From positions 62,001 to 126,000 of the forward strand of contig JAQBZO010000001.1 in assembly GCA_027622195.1 (NCBI GenBank): 64,000 bases of DNA. Reading direction: 5' to 3'. This document shows, piece after piece, positions 61,143-64,000 of the stretch. The stretch's first letter is position 1, and each line of letters opens with the position of its first letter. A program made the position numbers and the translations under genes. Source of the stretch: Planctomycetota bacterium (lineage in GTDB: Bacteria > Planctomycetota > Phycisphaerae > Phycisphaerales > SM1A02). The notes beneath the pieces are model-generated. The model saw only the letters and a program-made list of their open reading frames with translations. It was not told where the DNA came from and did no database searches.

Positions 61143-62005
61143 CCTGCTGGAGTTGTTGCAGGAGCAACTGGCGTATCGCGAATCTCACCAGTCGAACGAT
61201 GTCCAGGGTCGGGCATGCCGCGGGGCAATCCAGGAAGTTCCCAGACATTCTTGCCGAAGGGCCAAACCTTCTCAAAGAGGCTTGGACGCCTCGCGTAGGT
61301 GAGATACAGATACAAATCAGGCGCGGTGAATCGTTGATCGCGCGGTACCGACTCATACCATTGAAGCCACGCCACCCGATTGAGTCCATGATCCTGCCCT
61401 GTCATGATCCACAGGCTCCACTGCGCGGCTGTATTGACCGAGAGTTCTGGTTGATCGAGCGCCGCAATCAGCGCTTGAAATGCCGAGTCGGATCGATACT
61501 GCCCCAGCGCGAGCGCAAGTTCCGCACGGATGTCTTCCCGTTCGTCATTAGCGAGCAAGAGTCCCGTCCAAATCGCTGTCTCAGCAGAGGGCAGATACAA
61601 CCGCTGGAGTCCACGCGCGGCCGACCAACGAATCTGGTTGTTGGGATTGCGGAGTTGCTTCGCGATCAGCGTCGCATCCTCAGGAGTGCCATGTCGAGCA
61701 AGCGCGGTAATCGCTGCTGACTTGACCAACGGATCAGGTGACTCCTCGATCGTAAACCGATAGAGCTCGAGGTACTCGTTGTTGCCTCCGAACGACGCAC
61801 TCGAAAGCAGCGCGAGTCCCTTTCGTTGCATCGTTGGATTGGTCGGATCCACAGCCCACGCCGCCGCTTCGCCTGGTGTGGGTGGCGAAAAGGACTGCGA
61901 CATCATCTGAAAATCGCTCGACATCGTGTCGCATCCCACGATCGATGAGACGACGACAAGGAAGGTCAGCGAGAGGCGATGTGCGGTCAAAGTGTTCCTT
62001 GTCAT
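61139..62005 (-). CDS. HEAT-repeat lipoprotein
   Basis: 288 residues from ATG 62005 (the frame runs further up as shadow). Signal with VVSSIVGC lipobox (Cys22). Five or so HEAT-like armadillo helices (e.g. LVKSAAITALARHGTPEDATLIAKQLRNPNNQIRWSAARGLQRL, AELALALGQYRSDSAFQALIAALDQP) fill the middle. The C-terminus is Pro-rich. Function unknown, perhaps a scaffold facing the periplasm. The preceding cupin gene's stop is 1 nt before its ATG. Confidence 0.82.
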   Translation of the reverse strand: MTRNTLTAHRLSLTFLVVVSSIVGCDTMSSDFQMMSQSFSPPTPGEAAAWAVDPTNPTMQRKGLALLSSASFGGNNEYLELYRFTIEESPDPLVKSAAITALARHGTPEDATLIAKQLRNPNNQIRWSAARGLQRLYLPSAETAIWTGLLLANDEREDIRAELALALGQYRSDSAFQALIAALDQPELSVNTAAQWSLWIMTGQDHGLNRVAWLQWYESVPRDQRFTAPDLYLYLTYARRPSLFEKVWPFGKNVWELPGLPRGMPDPGHRSTGEIRDTPVAPATTPAG

Positions 62006-62006
62006 C

Positions 62007-62375
62007 TCAACTTCCTGGCACCGATTCGCCGCACGAATGTTGTTGCGGAACAAGGCAAATGAACGAGAGCGGCGCGGGTCCAGGATTCGTGAACTGGTGC
62101 ATCGCTCCGGGTTCCATGTACAGCACATCTCCCTTTTGAATGGGATGGAGCGAACCGTTGTGCTCGACGCGTCCCTCACCCTCCACAACGATGACCTCAT
62201 GTTCATAGGGATGCGAATGGCGAGGGGTGTGTCCACCAGGGGTCACATCGAACAATCGCATTGAAAAGGTTGGCGCTCCATCGGACTTTCCAACGAGCAA
62301 GCGCATCGACACTCCAGCAACGCCGTCCATCTGCACCGATTGTGCTTCGACAGATTCGGGACGGCGAATGAACAT
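62007..62375 (-). CDS. single-domain cupin protein
   Basis: 122 residues, one cupin barrel: the GGHTPRHSHPYEHEVIVVEGEG first motif with three His and one Glu and the second PGAMHQFTN. Metal-dependent binding or enzyme function; substrate not predictable. The start lies 7 nt after a TACTAT -10 box; divergent from the MBL gene. Confidence 0.85.
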   Translation of the reverse strand: MFIRRPESVEAQSVQMDGVAGVSMRLLVGKSDGAPTFSMRLFDVTPGGHTPRHSHPYEHEVIVVEGEGRVEHNGSLHPIQKGDVLYMEPGAMHQFTNPGPAPLSFICLVPQQHSCGESVPGS

Positions 62376-62382
62376 GCTGTGG

Positions 62383-62388
62383 ATAGTA
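62383..62388 (-). promoter_or_regulatory. -10 box TACTAT of cupin gene (leaderless)
   Basis: TACTAT on the minus strand ends 7 nt before ATG 62375. Confidence 0.5.
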
Positions 62389-62399
62389 CGCCCAGTCGC

Positions 62400-62405
62400 T
62401 ACGCT
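62400..62405 (+). promoter_or_regulatory. -10 box TACGCT of MBL-fold gene, overlapping the RBS position
   Basis: TACGCT ends 6 nt before ATG 62412; GGAGG (62407-62411) sits in the same 6-nt gap, so a leaderless start and a Shine-Dalgarno start cannot be told apart here. Confidence 0.4.
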
Positions 62406-62411
62406 CGGAGG

Positions 62412-63092
62412 ATGCCGAATATCCGAGTTGAAGGAATGCCTTTGGGTGACTATGAAACAAACGGTTTTGTCGTCTGGGATGCCGATGACTCCACGCGATC
62501 ATGTTGGATTGTCGACACGGGCGAGAATCCAGAACCGTTGCTCGCGCGCGTCCGACATGAGGAACTCAATCCCATCGCCATTCTCTACACCCATGCGCAT
62601 GTCGATCACATCATGGGGGCAGGAATGGTCGCAGGGGCGTACCCCAAGGTTCCACGCCTCGCCCATCCCCTCGAACACGATTGGTTTCGAAATCCAAAGA
62701 GCAACCTCTCCGAGTGGAGTGGAAATCCCATCACCGTCCCAGCGCCAACGGGATCACTCGAAGATGGTCAACAACTCACGCTTGGATCATCCAAGTGGCG
62801 CGTCGCGCACACGCCAGGACACAGCCCAGGTTCCATTGCACTCGTCTGTGAGACTGCTCCCATCGCGCTGGTCGGTGACACGATTTTTGCAGGCAGTATT
62901 GGGCGCGTGGATTTACCAGGAGCCGACTGGCACGCATTCGAAGTTTCGCTCTTCGATGTGCTTCTCGCGCTCGATGATTCAGTCGTCATTCATCCCGGTC
63001 ATGGTCCGTCCACGACGATTGGCATTCAGCGCACCACGAATCCCTTCCTTTCGAAGGGTCGGTCGCATTACCGTGCGATGATGGGCGAGTGA
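62412..63092 (+). CDS. MBL-fold metallo-hydrolase (glyoxalase II-like)
   Basis: 226 residues from ATG 62412. Metallo-beta-lactamase fold with THAHVDHIMGAG (HxHxDH), HTPGHSPGS (His) and VGDTIFAGSIGRVD (Asp), then HPGHGPST (final His). The arrangement matches glyoxalase II-type hydrolases of small thioesters, but broad specificity is common. Upstream GGAGG. Confidence 0.88.
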   Translation: MPNIRVEGMPLGDYETNGFVVWDADDSTRSCWIVDTGENPEPLLARVRHEELNPIAILYTHAHVDHIMGAGMVAGAYPKVPRLAHPLEHDWFRNPKSNLSEWSGNPITVPAPTGSLEDGQQLTLGSSKWRVAHTPGHSPGSIALVCETAPIALVGDTIFAGSIGRVDLPGADWHAFEVSLFDVLLALDDSVVIHPGHGPSTTIGIQRTTNPFLSKGRSHYRAMMGE

Positions 63093-63157
63093 CGAGAGCC
63101 AAAGTCGGTTGGTTGGACCACGAGAGCGATTTGACTCCCCGATCGGCGCAGAATTGG

Positions 63158-63186
63158 CTTGGATCTGGTCCAAACGGTGCTACCCT
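63158..63186 (+). promoter_or_regulatory. promoter CTTGGA-17-TACCCT of secreted dockerin gene
   Basis: CTTGGA (63158-63163), 17-nt spacer, TACCCT (63181-63186); predicted start about 63193, leaving a ~20-nt leader with AAGGAG. Confidence 0.55.
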
Positions 63187-63212
63187 ACCCCCACAAGGAG
63201 ACTCAGATCACC

Positions 63213-64000
63213 ATGCGCACCGCCCTTGCACTGGCTACTTATTCGTCAACTCTCTTCCTCGCCGCAGGAGCACTCGCTCAAGCGACGTCCAATGTCACCG
63301 TCCCAGCAGGACAGACCTGCAGCGTGGCGACCACCATCACAATCACCCATAACACATTCGGTACCGATTCCGATAGTCAGACCAAGGCGCACGCGCTGAC
63401 TGGAGGAGGTCACTTGGCGTTTGTTCAGTCGGCTCCTCCGTTCACGAGTCTGACCGCGAACCCATTCGAGATCCATCTCGGACCCAACAACTACACCTTC
63501 AGTTTCTTTTGCTTCCCATTCATTGGGTGCCAGACGCTGAATGTCAGCATCACGCAGATCACAGCGATTCCCGCGGCTCCGATCAGTTCGACCATTTCGG
63601 GTACTGGGGCATTCAGTGCACCGAATACGTTGTGGAATCTCACCGCGGACTACTCGACTTCTGGTATCGACACGGGAACCTATATGTTGATCGATACGGC
63701 AACGGCGAGCTTCAGCGGTCAACTCACGACGACAGGGCAGACGCTCAAGTTGGATCAACTCAGCATGGGCACCGTGCACTTTGATGTGCCCGCCCTGAGC
63801 CTCCCTGCGGGTATCAGCGCGATCGGACTCGATATAGCGATCAACCTGTCGACCAACACGATGACTGGCCCTTGGTCTGTTGCATGCGCTTCAGTCGATC
63901 TCAACTGCGATGGATCGGTGAATGGTGTTGATCTTGGCATCATGCTCGCAAGCTGGGGACTGCAGGGTGGAGATACGAACGGCGACGGGACGACCGACGG
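63213..64000 (+). CDS. secreted protein with C-terminal dockerin-like repeat, 3' truncated
   Basis: At least 262 residues, open to the window end. Signal peptide about 1-23 (STLFLAAGALAQ). A beta-sandwich-like body rich in Thr/Ser with TITHNTFGTDSD follows. Near the window end it enters VDLNCDGSVNGVDLGIMLASWGLQGGDTNGDGTTDG, the first half of a dockerin-like domain like that of the protein at 48409. Probably exported and attached to a surface. AAGGAG lies 12 nt before the ATG. Confidence 0.82.
   Translation, partial: MRTALALATYSSTLFLAAGALAQATSNVTVPAGQTCSVATTITITHNTFGTDSDSQTKAHALTGGGHLAFVQSAPPFTSLTANPFEIHLGPNNYTFSFFCFPFIGCQTLNVSITQITAIPAAPISSTISGTGAFSAPNTLWNLTADYSTSGIDTGTYMLIDTATASFSGQLTTTGQTLKLDQLSMGTVHFDVPALSLPAGISAIGLDIAINLSTNTMTGPWSVACASVDLNCDGSVNGVDLGIMLASWGLQGGDTNGDGTTD

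Noticed and set aside
1-64000. Mobile elements, CRISPR arrays, restriction or toxin-antitoxin systems
   Set aside because: No transposase, integrase, repeat-spacer pattern or known defence motifs were seen. The KAP-like ATPase alone is not enough to call a defence system.

Overview
The window looks like a piece of a Planctomycetota chromosome, most likely a compact marine member of the Phycisphaerae (inferred, not proven). The reasons are: type I dockerin-like C-termini (GDVN-ADGLVDGQDLA style) on two secreted proteins; a choice-of-anchor B/LVIVD-type secreted protein; a sulfatase-modifying-factor-like protein next to a Tat-exported Gfo/Idh/MocA oxidoreductase; and a near-complete Gram-negative lipid A/Kdo/Lpt gene complement. 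GC is moderate by eye. There are no tRNAs, rRNAs, CRISPR arrays, insertion sequences or prophage genes. The window is ordinary chromosomal backbone, extremely tightly packed. About twelve gene pairs overlap by ATGA or GTGA. Four convergent pairs interlock their stop codons in a 4-bp TTAG or CTAA.

Layout. 1-13 kb is rich in envelope genes: CorC/HlyC-like CBS protein (cut by the window edge), lptB, a PEGA lipoprotein, a candidate sRNA or attenuator, an operon with a BRCT-like coiled-coil membrane protein, an LpxL-type acyltransferase and a response regulator, rpsT plus a CPBP protease, kdsC plus a giant LptC/LptA-like protein, and an MsbA-like ABC exporter with tryptophan 2,3-dioxygenase. 13-24 kb: an EEP-family protein, then a minus-strand operon running AsmA-like giant, LOG protein, lipoprotein, pssA, trpB, then a pteridine-reductase-like SDR and a TPR lipoprotein. 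24-45 kb: valS with a metalloprotease lipoprotein, rsmD with a hydrolase, an alpha-toroid secreted protein, speA, kdsD/scpA, dacB, tsf-rpsB with a long structured leader, a phosphohexomutase with a KAP-like ATPase, thiS-thiG, a lipoprotein and an NhaD-like antiporter. 45-64 kb: an NHL/YtkA/di-heme peroxidase operon, dockerin protein, SUMF1-like and Gfo/Idh proteins, PIN-TRAM and ApbE, the information-processing operon SRP RNA-dnaX-recR-rpoN-Zn-ribbon protein, MATE/HEAT/cupin, an MBL hydrolase, and a second dockerin protein cut by the window end.

How genes work together. LptB, the LptC/LptA-like protein, the LpxL-like acyltransferase, KdsC, KdsD, the MsbA-like exporter and the AsmA/TamB-like giant together argue for a true LPS-bearing outer membrane.

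The most interesting signals are not genes: (1) a recurrent TANNNT -10 element exactly 6-7 nt before the start codon of most operon-first genes, i.e. widespread leaderless transcription, often from interlocked divergent promoters; (2) an A9 slippery run inside dnaX, within a 7-bp inverted repeat and followed by immediate out-of-frame stops, predicting a gamma-type short product; (3) a structured rpsB leader with a three-way-junction-like fold; (4) an ~81-nt transcript with its own promoter and terminator at ~2155-2235.
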